IMG/VR virus record: IMGVR_UViG_3300009181_000407
Coordinates: 1-21,591 of that record
Length of the DNA: 21,591 nucleotides
Source: a virus
Strand: one strand, 5' to 3'
Shown here: piece by piece, positions 1-7,654 of the stretch
Layout: the number at the start of each line of letters is the position of its first letter
Numbering within the stretch: the first letter of the stretch is position 1
Position numbers and translations under genes: made by a program
Notes under the pieces: generated by a model
What the model was told of the DNA's origin: nothing
The model's input: only the letters and a program-made list of their open reading frames with translations
The model's database searches: none

Positions 1-2
1 CA

Positions 3-308
3 GACAACCGCACATTCAGCATGGAAGAAGTCGATGGAATTCTTAAAGCAGATTTGGCTCGCTTTGAGCGAGGTGTGGTTCAGTTCTGTCCTGTTCCCCT
101 CACTCAGGGTCAGTACGATGCTCTCATATCTTTTAGTTTTAATGTTGGTCTGGGAACACTACAGCGCTCAACCCTCCGTCAGAAGATTCTTCGCGGGGAT
201 ATGGAAGGCGCGGCAGAAGAGTTGTTGAAGTATTGCAAGGCGGGTGGCAAAATACTCAAAGGGTTAGAAAATCGCCGTAAAGATGAGCGTGCCCTGTTCT
301 TAGGATAA
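3..308 (+). CDS. Endolysin, GH24 (T4/lambda-type) lysozyme, C-terminal part
   Basis: A muramidase that cuts host peptidoglycan at the end of infection. The gene enters the window already open, and the first in-frame codon is at 3. The Met codon at 21 is most likely internal, because the residues before it (DNRTFS) already fit the family. What is visible is the second half of the fold: the segment EEVDGILKADLARFERGV, then QYDALISFSFNVG, then STLRQKILRGD, and the closing KAGGKILKGLENRRKDERALFLG typical of RrrD/P22 gp19-type lysozymes. The catalytic Glu and the E-D-T triad region lie upstream, outside the window. The stop is 3 nt before the tail-hub gene, so lysis and virion genes are probably co-transcribed. 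Family assignment is from recognised motifs. Activity cannot be judged without the N-terminus. Confidence 0.9.
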   Translation, partial: DNRTFSMEEVDGILKADLARFERGVVQFCPVPLTQGQYDALISFSFNVGLGTLQRSTLRQKILRGDMEGAAEELLKYCKAGGKILKGLENRRKDERALFLG

Positions 309-311
309 AAA

Positions 312-2909
312 ATGCCATTACAGAAACTGATGCTCAAGCCCGGTGTGAACAAGGAGAACACCCGTTACACCAACGAAGGTGGGTGGTATGACTGCGACAA
401 GATTCGCTTCCGCCAAGGCACGCCTGAGAAGATCGGTGGCTGGTCACAGATTTCTGGTTATACCTATGTAGGCACATGCCGTTCCCTCTGGTCATGGGCT
501 TCTCTAAGCGGGATAGTCTATGTTGGGGTTGGCACTTATCTAAAGTTTTATGTAGAGCAAGGTGGGGCGTATAACGACATTACGCCGATTCGGTCTTTTG
601 TAACGCTTAGTGGTCCATTTGCAGCGACGAACGGCTCAACTACAGTTACTGTTACTAGCGCATCACATGGTGCATCTACAGGCGACTACGTTAACTTCCT
701 TGGTGCAGTGGCACTTAGTACGCAGACATTTACTAGGTCTACAGCAACTAACTTCATCGTAACTACAGCACTTGCGGCTAACACTCCAGTTATTCTTACT
801 GTGTCTTCGGGTGGCACATTACCTACGGGCTTGGCTGAGAACACACAGTACTACATATTGGTTGTGTCTGGCACTACAGTTAACTTCGCTAACACAATAG
901 GTGGCGCGGCTATTTCTACGTCCACTGCTGGTACTGGTACGTTCTCTTTATATGTAAACAGCGGGTTGACGGCGGAGGTACTAAATAGCAGTTTTGCTAT
1001 TACTAAGATTAACGCTAACTCATTCACTATTACTACCCCCGTTGCGGCTGGGGTGTACGATACTGGCAATGGTGGTACAACGGTTAACACCAACTACGAG
1101 ATACCTGTCGGATATGACTCATCACAGCCATTAACCGGTTGGGGCGCAGGTGCTTGGGGTTCTGGCTCTTGGGGTTCAGGGCAGGCCAGCGTTGCTCCCG
1201 CTCGTATCTGGTATCAAAACAACTTTGGTCAAGATTTAATCTTTGGCTACCGTGGTGGCCCGCTCTACTACTGGAACGCTTACATTACCCCCAACGGGCT
1301 TAATGTCACTATAACGATTAACTCCCAGACTGTTTCTGCTGTTGACACTGCTACGGAGTACATCACGTTCTCCACGGCTATTGCGGCTAATACACCTGTT
1401 AAATTTACCTCGACCACTTCACTGCCTGCACCCTTGGTGTCTGGCACTGTTTACTACATAGTTAACCCTGTTGCAGCTACGGCACAACTTGCGCTTACCG
1501 TTGGCGGAGCGGCTATTAACTTGACTAGCGCAGGTTCTGGGACTATCACGATTTACACCCCAGCGACGTTTACAACCATTAGCACTTTGACTAATGCTAC
1601 GGCTATCCAGATAGTTAGTACTGGCACCGTGCCGACTGGGATGACTATTGGTACAACGTACTATGTAAACAACTTTGCATCTAATGTTTTCAATATCTCT
1701 GCTACATACGGCGGGGACTTAATCGTATTGACTGGAACGCAGACAGGTACGCAGACTATCTACCCGCACGGTATCCCTGTAACTTCTATGTACGGGGCGT
1801 CGGATGTGCCAGCCTATGTAAACAACATGATGGTGTCGGACGCAAGTAGATTTACTATTTGTTTTGGCTGTACGCCTTACGGCGGCGGTGACTTAGACCC
1901 CATGCTGATTCGTTGGTCTGACCAAGAATCCGTAACTAACTGGACGCCAGCGGTTACTAACCAAGCCGGATTCATCCGCCTATCGCACGGCTCACAGATT
2001 CTTACTGCGGTGCAGACTCGCCAAGAGATTGTTGTGTTCACGGATACATCCCTATATTCTTTGCAGTATCTCGGTGCGCCGTTTATCTGGGGCACACAAC
2101 TCTTAGGTGACAACATCTCCCTAGCCGGATATAACACTGCCATCATTGCATCTGGTGTTATTTACTGGATGGGCGTGGACAAGTTCTATAAATACGATGG
2201 TAGAACTCAGACTCTGCGCTGCGATTTGCGTCAGTTTATTTATGGTGACATTAACTTAGATCAACAAGCGCAGTTCTTTGCCGGAACTAACGAAGGTTTT
2301 AATGAAGTCTGGTGGTTCTATTGCACTTCTGGCTCTACAACTATTGACCGCTATGTAACTTATAACTACGCTGAAGATGTGTGGGCTTATGGGGCTATGG
2401 CTAGAACAGCATGGTTAGATTCTGGTTTGATTACTAACCCTATCGCGGCTACCTATGTAAACAATCTTGTCTACCATGAGTACGGTATTGACGATAGCAC
2501 TACAGGAACCGCTCTTCCTATTGAGGCGTATATCACTTCGTCCGAGTTTGACATTGGTGATGGGCACAACTTTGGATTTATCTGGCGTTTAATCCCTGAC
2601 CTTACGTTCCGTGGCTCGTCTACTACTGGGGCTACTCCGCAGGTTACGTTCTATATGTTGCCAATGCAGAACTCTGGTTCTGGGTATAACGACCCTGTTG
2701 AGTCTGGCAATCAGTCAGTTGGTGGCACAAGTTATGCCAATGTAGCCCGTATCGGTACATACACGGTAGATCAGTTTACTGGTCAGGTCTACACACGGGT
2801 GCGTGGACGGCAGATGGCTATGAAGATTTCTTCTAATCAAGTTGGAACGCAGTGGCAGTTGGGCGCTCCTCGTATTGACATTCGCCCTGACGGTAGGCGA
2901 GGCGGTTAA
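312..2909 (+). CDS. Tail-hub / packaged-DNA stabilisation protein (P22 gp10-like) with FCCH-like repeats
   Basis: An 865-residue virion protein. The N-terminus (residues 1-60, with TRYTNEGGWYDCDKIRFRQG and PEKIGGW) and the region 500-700 (RWSDQESVTNW, GSQILTAVQTRQEIVVFTD, GVDKFYKYDGR, NEVWWFYC) look like the beta-propeller tail-hub proteins that plug the portal in short-tailed phages. P22 gp10 has 472 residues; the extra length here comes from inserts. Three copies of an FCCH-like module (ending GG-A-x-n-GTG, with a central YY[IV]) lie at about 155-215, 358-416 and 427-484. An outer module at 101-136 plus 217-264 is split by the first copy. A Trp/Gly stretch (GWGAGAWGSGSWGSG) is at 276-290. 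AGGAT lies just upstream of the ATG, and the stop shares one base with the next start (TAATG). The hub role is inferred from similarity and gene position. Confidence 0.75.
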   Translation: MPLQKLMLKPGVNKENTRYTNEGGWYDCDKIRFRQGTPEKIGGWSQISGYTYVGTCRSLWSWASLSGIVYVGVGTYLKFYVEQGGAYNDITPIRSFVTLSGPFAATNGSTTVTVTSASHGASTGDYVNFLGAVALSTQTFTRSTATNFIVTTALAANTPVILTVSSGGTLPTGLAENTQYYILVVSGTTVNFANTIGGAAISTSTAGTGTFSLYVNSGLTAEVLNSSFAITKINANSFTITTPVAAGVYDTGNGGTTVNTNYEIPVGYDSSQPLTGWGAGAWGSGSWGSGQASVAPARIWYQNNFGQDLIFGYRGGPLYYWNAYITPNGLNVTITINSQTVSAVDTATEYITFSTAIAANTPVKFTSTTSLPAPLVSGTVYYIVNPVAATAQLALTVGGAAINLTSAGSGTITIYTPATFTTISTLTNATAIQIVSTGTVPTGMTIGTTYYVNNFASNVFNISATYGGDLIVLTGTQTGTQTIYPHGIPVTSMYGASDVPAYVNNMMVSDASRFTICFGCTPYGGGDLDPMLIRWSDQESVTNWTPAVTNQAGFIRLSHGSQILTAVQTRQEIVVFTDTSLYSLQYLGAPFIWGTQLLGDNISLAGYNTAIIASGVIYWMGVDKFYKYDGRTQTLRCDLRQFIYGDINLDQQAQFFAGTNEGFNEVWWFYCTSGSTTIDRYVTYNYAEDVWAYGAMARTAWLDSGLITNPIAATYVNNLVYHEYGIDDSTTGTALPIEAYITSSEFDIGDGHNFGFIWRLIPDLTFRGSSTTGATPQVTFYMLPMQNSGSGYNDPVESGNQSVGGTSYANVARIGTYTVDQFTGQVYTRVRGRQMAMKISSNQVGTQWQLGAPRIDIRPDGRRGG

Positions 2910-3565
2910 TGGCTTCATACGATCCAAAGATAACGGACTTTACAAATCCTGTTGCACCAAACTTACCCCTTGCGCCGATTCAATACGATAGGCAGTTTCA
3001 AGATCAGTTTGAGAACATCCTACGCCTGTACTTTAATCAACTAGACAACTCGTTTGGTTCTTTGCTTGGGCCATCAGGTGGTAAGTATTTAAAGTTTCCT
3101 TACGGGGCGTTCTCCAGCAATCAAGATCAGACTACAACGGCTAATACAGCCACATTGATGACGTTAAATACAACGGACTTCTCTAATGATGTGTCTATTA
3201 GTTCGTCTAAGATCACGGTGGTAAATCCCGGTATATACAACCTTCAGTTTAGTGTTCAACTAGAAAACGCAGATAACGCGCCGCAAGACACGTTTATTTG
3301 GCTTAAACAAAATGGTGTGGATATTGTTGGCTCTACAGGCAAAGTAGGTATGCCAGCACGTAAAAGTCCGGGCGACCCGTTTCACAATATTTTTGGTTGG
3401 AACTACTTTGTAAGCATGGCGGCTAGTGATTACATAGAGATTTACTGGTCAACAACTGATGTTGATGTAACTATCCAATTTTATCCAGCATCTGGAAGCC
3501 CCACCAAGCCTGCAACCCAGTCTGTTGTAGCCACACTTTCATTTGTGTCTAGACTGCCATCGTGA
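2909..3565 (+). CDS. C1q/TNF-like jelly-roll virion surface protein, candidate receptor-binding or decoration protein
   Basis: A 218-residue protein. Residues 1-58 (QYDRQFQDQFENILRLYFNQLDNSF) look like a helical attachment segment. From residue 62 the sequence fits a C1q/TNF-type beta-sandwich: FPYGAFSSNQDQTT, then NTATLMTLNTTDFSNDVSI, then VNPGIYNLQFSVQLEN, then IWLKQNGVDI, then MAASDYIEIYWST, ending in a strand VVATLSFV. In phages this fold usually sits on tail appendages or capsid decorations. The start overlaps the tail-hub stop by one base, which suggests translational coupling and stoichiometric expression with the hub. There is no signal peptide or membrane segment. Host receptor binding is inference. 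A purely structural role is equally possible. Confidence 0.65.
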   Translation: MASYDPKITDFTNPVAPNLPLAPIQYDRQFQDQFENILRLYFNQLDNSFGSLLGPSGGKYLKFPYGAFSSNQDQTTTANTATLMTLNTTDFSNDVSISSSKITVVNPGIYNLQFSVQLENADNAPQDTFIWLKQNGVDIVGSTGKVGMPARKSPGDPFHNIFGWNYFVSMAASDYIEIYWSTTDVDVTIQFYPASGSPTKPATQSVVATLSFVSRLPS

Positions 3566-3589
3566 TAAACTTTAATAAAATTTTGCTAA

Positions 3590-3595
3590 AAGGAG
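3590..3595 (+). promoter_or_regulatory. Strong ribosome binding site AAGGAG for the 474-aa protein
   Basis: AAGGAG lies 6 nt before the ATG at 3602 and is preceded by an AT-rich 25-base spacer, the longest gap in the rightward gene cluster. It fixes the start of the downstream gene. AGGAG followed by CTCCT makes a short palindrome, but with only one base between the arms it cannot fold as a hairpin. Confidence 0.7.
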
Positions 3596-3601
3596 CCTCC
3601 T

Positions 3602-5026
3602 ATGGCTGATTTCGGTATAGGTGAATATTTACTAGCTGAGGCAGCCGGAGATGCTGCTATTGCCGATATGGTAGGTTTGCCTGTTGCGGATTTAATCGGT
3701 GTTGGTGCCCTTGAAGCTGGTGCTGGTGCTGGTGCCCTAACTGCCGCCGAAGCCGCTAGTGCCGCTGGTGCTACCGAAGCTGGTACTGCGCTAACTGCCG
3801 CCGATTTAGTTGCTTCCGGGGCTGTCCCAGATATAGGCTCTACAGTTGCTTCCGGTGCATTTGATGGCGCTCAAGGTATTGATGCTCTTGGTCAACGGGT
3901 TGTAGACCCTGCAACGCAGGCTATTAATGCAGGAAACGCAGCCAACGTCACGGGCGACCCTTATATGCAAAAGGTAGGGTTTGAAGGTACAAATCCTTTT
4001 CAAGCGCCGACTGAGTTTAATGACTTCCAAGACCCAAGTAAGTTAGTCCAAGGCGCACCACAAGGCATAGATCAACTGCAGACTGGCATGCAGCAGGTTG
4101 GGCAGAATGTACCCCAGAATGATTTAGTTACTAAAAAACTTGCAGAAATGGGGATTGAGCCTGTTGGAAGAGCCCCCGGTTTACTAGAACCCGGTTCTAA
4201 AATGGGTGGATTTACTGTTGGTGCCGATGGTATGCTGTATAACAGCGCCGAACTTAGTAAAGCAGGTATAGCCACTGCCGGTACAGGTGCTACTGCGGAT
4301 ACTGGTTTAGGTATTGGCAAGCTTCTCTCTGGGAGCACCATGGGTATCCCTAATAAGTATTTAGCGATGGCTGGCACTTCGGCTGTAGCAGGTCCTTTGA
4401 TTAAAAAAGCGCTTACACCTGATCCAAGATACGGTATTAATCCGCAAGCCTCAGAGCCTTATAGTGGCCCACTTTCTAAATTTAACTACAACCCAGCTAC
4501 TTATACACCTGCGCCTAGTCCAGCACCAAATTACTACACCCCACAATACAAACGCTATGCGGCAGGTGGAACGACTAAATCCGATTCAATGTCGGATTTA
4601 ATGGGTAGCGGAGATTCGATGGAACAATATTTGTCGGATTATCAGTCTGACCCTGCTAGTGTTTATCAAAAGGCTAAGGATGGTGACTACAACGCTATGC
4701 TGGCATTGAACAAGATACGTAAAACACCTAACGAGAACTACGCCGCAGGTGGTATCGCCCAACTAGCCGTAGGCGGTAAGTTGCTTCGCGGGCGAGGCGA
4801 CGGCATGAGTGACAGCATTAACGCGAATATTTCTGGTAAGCGTGAGGCTCGACTTGCAGACGGCGAGTTTGTAATTCCCGCAGATGTTGTTAGCCACTTA
4901 GGTAACGGTTCTACCGATGCCGGTGCAAAACAGTTGTATAGCATGATGGACAAGGTACGAAATGCCCGCACGGGGCGTAAGTCTCAAGGACGTCAGATAA
5001 CACCGCAAAAATATATGCCAGCATGA
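3602..5026 (+). CDS. Unrecognised virion-module protein with conserved 'GDGMSDSI…RLADGEFVIPADVV' C-terminus
   Basis: A 474-residue protein of unknown function. Residues 10-70 are an Ala/Gly-rich repetitive segment (EAGAGAGALTAAEAASAAGA). Residues 220-265 are Gly/Ala-rich with weak hydrophobic character. Residues 297-317 are Pro/Tyr-rich. YAAGG occurs at 319-323 and 380-384. The C-terminal 80 residues look like a folded, conserved domain: GDGMSDSI at 399-406, ARLADGEFVIPADVVSHLG from 416, a basic helix, and the ending QKYMPA. I recall this C-terminal signature from proteins of other aquatic phages without an assigned role. Its place between the tail hub and the ejection proteins suggests an internal or tail-associated virion component (inference). 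The stop overlaps the next start as ATGA. Confidence 0.6.
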   Translation: MADFGIGEYLLAEAAGDAAIADMVGLPVADLIGVGALEAGAGAGALTAAEAASAAGATEAGTALTAADLVASGAVPDIGSTVASGAFDGAQGIDALGQRVVDPATQAINAGNAANVTGDPYMQKVGFEGTNPFQAPTEFNDFQDPSKLVQGAPQGIDQLQTGMQQVGQNVPQNDLVTKKLAEMGIEPVGRAPGLLEPGSKMGGFTVGADGMLYNSAELSKAGIATAGTGATADTGLGIGKLLSGSTMGIPNKYLAMAGTSAVAGPLIKKALTPDPRYGINPQASEPYSGPLSKFNYNPATYTPAPSPAPNYYTPQYKRYAAGGTTKSDSMSDLMGSGDSMEQYLSDYQSDPASVYQKAKDGDYNAMLALNKIRKTPNENYAAGGIAQLAVGGKLLRGRGDGMSDSINANISGKREARLADGEFVIPADVVSHLGNGSTDAGAKQLYSMMDKVRNARTGRKSQGRQITPQKYMPA

Positions 5027-5436
5027 CACTAACGGTTAAGTATGTCCAGAAAGAACATGCCGCTCAAATGTGGCCTCTTGTCGAAACATATATAAAGTCA
5101 GCCATGGAGCATGGGCATGGGGACTACACACTTGACCAAGTGAAACTGCTAGTATGTATGGGTCAATGGCTTTTGATGGTAGCGATGGATGAGGATAGCA
5201 AGATTCATGGGGCGGCAACGGCATCGTTCATGAATTACCCAAATGACAGGGTTGGGTTTATCACTTTCATGGGCGGCAAGTTAATTACTAATCAAGAAAC
5301 TTTTAAACAGATGTGCGATATTTTGAAACAGCGTGGGGCGACTAAGGTGCAAGGCATGGCTAGACCTGCGACCGCTCGTTTGTGGAAAAGATATGGTTTT
5401 AATGAGCGTTCCACTTTAGTGGAAACAAGGATTTAG
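5023..5436 (+). CDS. GNAT-like acetyltransferase-fold protein, positional counterpart of T7 gp13
   Basis: A 137-residue protein. The layout fits a GNAT fold: an N-terminal helix pair (residues 10-45), strands at 50-58 (LLMVAMDED) and 76-85 (VGFITFMGG), a helix at 90-104 (QETFKQMCDILKQRG), and the characteristic end ATARLWKRYGFNE at 106-118. The acetyl-CoA pyrophosphate loop (R/Q-x-x-G-x-G/A) is not recognisable, so catalytic activity is doubtful. T7 gp13, which comes before the ejection proteins gp14-16, belongs to a GNAT-like family, and this gene precedes three proteins in the same order. Its start overlaps the previous stop (ATGA). Its stop codon lies within the AGGAGG site of the next gene. 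Confidence 0.6.
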   Translation: MTLTVKYVQKEHAAQMWPLVETYIKSAMEHGHGDYTLDQVKLLVCMGQWLLMVAMDEDSKIHGAATASFMNYPNDRVGFITFMGGKLITNQETFKQMCDILKQRGATKVQGMARPATARLWKRYGFNERSTLVETRI

Positions 5437-5440
5437 GAGG
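5435..5440 (+). promoter_or_regulatory. Ribosome binding site AGGAGG of the gp14-like gene
   Basis: A full AGGAGG 5 nt before the ATG at 5446. It overlaps the TAG stop of the GNAT-like gene, so ribosomes ending there can reinitiate. This is the strongest Shine-Dalgarno sequence in the rightward cluster and predicts high expression of the downstream virion protein. Confidence 0.7.
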
Positions 5441-5445
5441 CTTTT

Positions 5446-6216
5446 ATGGCAGATCCGGTATCACAAACGATTACGCAAACAAATATTCCCGAATACGCAA
5501 GACCGTACGTCGAGTCAATGCTGGGCGCAACTCAGCAGCAACTATTTAACACAACGCCTAACGCAGCGGGTGGTTACGACATATCAGGTGTTAAGCCATA
5601 TCAGGCTTATAGCGACGATCCAAGCAGATATTTTGCCGATTTCAGCCCGATGCAACAACAGGCATTTGGACAGGCTGGTCCGGGCGGGTTTGGTAATACT
5701 GTTGGTCAGTACATGAACCCATACCTACAGATGTCGCTGGCCCCCCAGTTAGCAGAGGCTAACCGTGCTTACGATATTAGTGGTATGAACGCTAATGCGC
5801 AGGCTACTCGGGCAGGTGCTTTTGGTGGTGGTCGTCAGGCTTTGATGCAGTCCGAAAACGAACGCAACCGTAACATGGGTATCGCAGGTATTCTTGGTCA
5901 AGGCTACAACAATGCCTTTCAAGGTGCAACAAATCAGTACAACACCGGCATAGGCCAACTGATGCAGATGGGTGGTCAACAGCAACAACTTGAACAAAAT
6001 AAGATTAACCAAGCGATACAGAACTATTCTATGGGTCAGCAGTACCCACAACAACAACTTGCATTCATGAACTCCATGCTTAGGGGTTTACCATTACAGA
6101 CAGCCACAACATCTGCTTATCAAGCACCTCCTAGCACTGCGTCACAAGTTGCTGGTTTAGGCACTGCCGGTATTGCTGGTCTGGGTCTGTATAACACTAT
6201 GAATAGAGGTTACTAA
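5446..6216 (+). CDS. Internal virion / DNA-ejection protein, T7 gp14-like
   Basis: A 256-residue Gln/Asn/Gly-rich protein. Residues 120-134 (ATRAGAFGGGRQALM) carry the motif A-G-A-F-G-G-x-R typical of small phage ejection proteins of the T7 gp14 type. It is followed by a helical stretch with repeated YN/NQ pairs (residues 145-205) and a Gln run (QQQQLEQ). Residues 235-250 (VAGLGTAGIAGLGLYN) form a Gly-rich hydrophobic segment that could insert in a membrane. In T7, gp14 leaves the virion and forms the outer-membrane part of the DNA channel. The same role here rests on the motif and on the gene order 13-14-15-16. One base separates its stop from the next start, and the next gene's Shine-Dalgarno AGAGGT lies inside this gene. 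Confidence 0.65.
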   Translation: MADPVSQTITQTNIPEYARPYVESMLGATQQQLFNTTPNAAGGYDISGVKPYQAYSDDPSRYFADFSPMQQQAFGQAGPGGFGNTVGQYMNPYLQMSLAPQLAEANRAYDISGMNANAQATRAGAFGGGRQALMQSENERNRNMGIAGILGQGYNNAFQGATNQYNTGIGQLMQMGGQQQQLEQNKINQAIQNYSMGQQYPQQQLAFMNSMLRGLPLQTATTSAYQAPPSTASQVAGLGTAGIAGLGLYNTMNRGY

Positions 6217-6217
6217 T

Positions 6218-7645
6218 ATGATTGGTGATTTACTACCCACTTTGGCAAGAGCCCAAAGCGAAAGCATCCAGCAACTACAGCGTTCTATACAGAGCGGGGT
6301 TGTACCTGCTTATATTGGTGTGCCTTTACTCCAAAAGAAGTTAAGTGAGCGTCAGCAAGCCCAAGCGTTGTTATTGGGACAACAGCAACAAGGGCAACCC
6401 CCTATTGCTGAACAAGTGATGCAACAGGCTAATCAAGTTACACAGCCACAACAAGCACCACAAATGCCTCAGATGCCGCCACAACAGATGGCTCAGGCAC
6501 CACAAGGCATTGACGCCGCGCCAAGTAATATGCCTATTGAATACGCTGGTGGTGGCATCGTTGCGTTTGCCGATAACGAAGATCAGCCTGTTAGCCGTTA
6601 TATGCCGTCTACTCGTCAGTATGACGATTCTTATGTACCGTCTGATCGTGAAGGCATGCAAAAAACTGGGTTCTTGGATTGGTTAATCCCTGAATACAAG
6701 AAACCAGAAGATATGTCCGAAGAGGAATACGAAAAAAGTAAAAGGCCTGCATATACTGCACCAAAGGCGGGTCCATTAACTCCACCTGCGGCGGCGGCTC
6801 CCGGTTCCCGTAGAGAAACAGCACCAGCACCCGGCACCGGCAGCGTTGCGCCTCCTGTTGTTGAGAAGAAACCAGAAGAAGAAAAGAAAAAACCTCCATT
6901 GGTAGTTGAACGAGGCCCTTCAAAACCTGCTGGACCCGCACCTTCTCAAATTCCCGGCGCTCCTCCTTCAGATGGCATTGCTGATTTTATGAAGAAGCGC
7001 GAGACTAGCGACGAGAATCTTAAGAAGTTAATTCTTGGTGATCCACAAGACAGAGACAAACAACTTCAAATCCAGACGCTCTTGAAAATTATGAAGGGTG
7101 GACTAAAAACCTATGGCGGAACTTCGCCGTATGCGAACGTCAATGTCGGTGCTGGCGCAGAAGAAGCTGTTGGCGGTATTGGTGAACTTTATGCACAACA
7201 AGAAGCCAACAAAGAAAAACGCGTTGGTCAACTTGTGGCCCTCGGTCTTAAAGGCCAAGAACTTGATGCTGAACTTGTCAAACTTGGTATCACTAAAGAC
7301 TACTACGACTCCCATAGAAAATTGTTTGAAGCTCAAGCAGATTATTATCGTCGTCGTCCAAGCACTACTGGAAGTGCCGGATTGGGGTATGTAGGGCAAG
7401 CGCAATCAAAAGAGTTGATGCAAGAATACTTGGGCTATATGGCTAGACCTCAATCTGCTCCATTTTTTGCGCAATTACCAAAAGATGTTCAAAGATACCT
7501 TAAAGCTGATCCTAGTAGCCCTTCCTATGCTAATGCTATGGGCGAATTTGACCGATACGCAAAAGCGTATAGGGATCGGCAGGCGGACTTCATAAGACAA
7601 AATTCCGCTAAATTTCAACAACCACCCTACAACACAGAACCATAA
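6218..7645 (+). CDS. Internal virion protein, positional counterpart of T7 gp15
   Basis: A 475-residue protein with no recognised enzyme domain. The N-terminus (residues 15-50, LQRSIQSGVVPAYIGVPLLQKK) is a conserved-looking helical segment. Residues 54-95 are Gln/Pro-rich. YAGGGIVAFAD lies at 109-119. Residues 174-250 are Pro/Ala/Lys-rich and probably disordered. Residues 255-475 are helical and charged (DENLKKLILGDPQDRDKQL, AEEAVGGIGELYAQQEANKEKRVGQLVALGL) and probably form the folded core. It lies between the gp14-like gene and the giant gp16-like gene, where T7 has gp15, but I see no clear sequence match to gp15. The stop TAA overlaps the AAGGAT ribosome binding site of the next gene. Confidence 0.55.
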   Translation: MIGDLLPTLARAQSESIQQLQRSIQSGVVPAYIGVPLLQKKLSERQQAQALLLGQQQQGQPPIAEQVMQQANQVTQPQQAPQMPQMPPQQMAQAPQGIDAAPSNMPIEYAGGGIVAFADNEDQPVSRYMPSTRQYDDSYVPSDREGMQKTGFLDWLIPEYKKPEDMSEEEYEKSKRPAYTAPKAGPLTPPAAAAPGSRRETAPAPGTGSVAPPVVEKKPEEEKKKPPLVVERGPSKPAGPAPSQIPGAPPSDGIADFMKKRETSDENLKKLILGDPQDRDKQLQIQTLLKIMKGGLKTYGGTSPYANVNVGAGAEEAVGGIGELYAQQEANKEKRVGQLVALGLKGQELDAELVKLGITKDYYDSHRKLFEAQADYYRRRPSTTGSAGLGYVGQAQSKELMQEYLGYMARPQSAPFFAQLPKDVQRYLKADPSSPSYANAMGEFDRYAKAYRDRQADFIRQNSAKFQQPPYNTEP

Positions 7646-7654
7646 GGATAAAAC

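Noticed and set aside
3591-3601. AGGAGCCTCCT palindrome as an RNA switch at the ribosome binding site
   Set aside because: Only one base separates the arms, so the hairpin cannot close. It is an ordinary Shine-Dalgarno site followed by a C/T stretch.
3715-3805. Repeats of GCTGGT and CTAACTGCCGCCGA as a DNA repeat element
   Set aside because: They follow from the Ala/Gly-rich protein segment and have no regular unit or spacer. They are not a CRISPR array or a replication-origin iteron.
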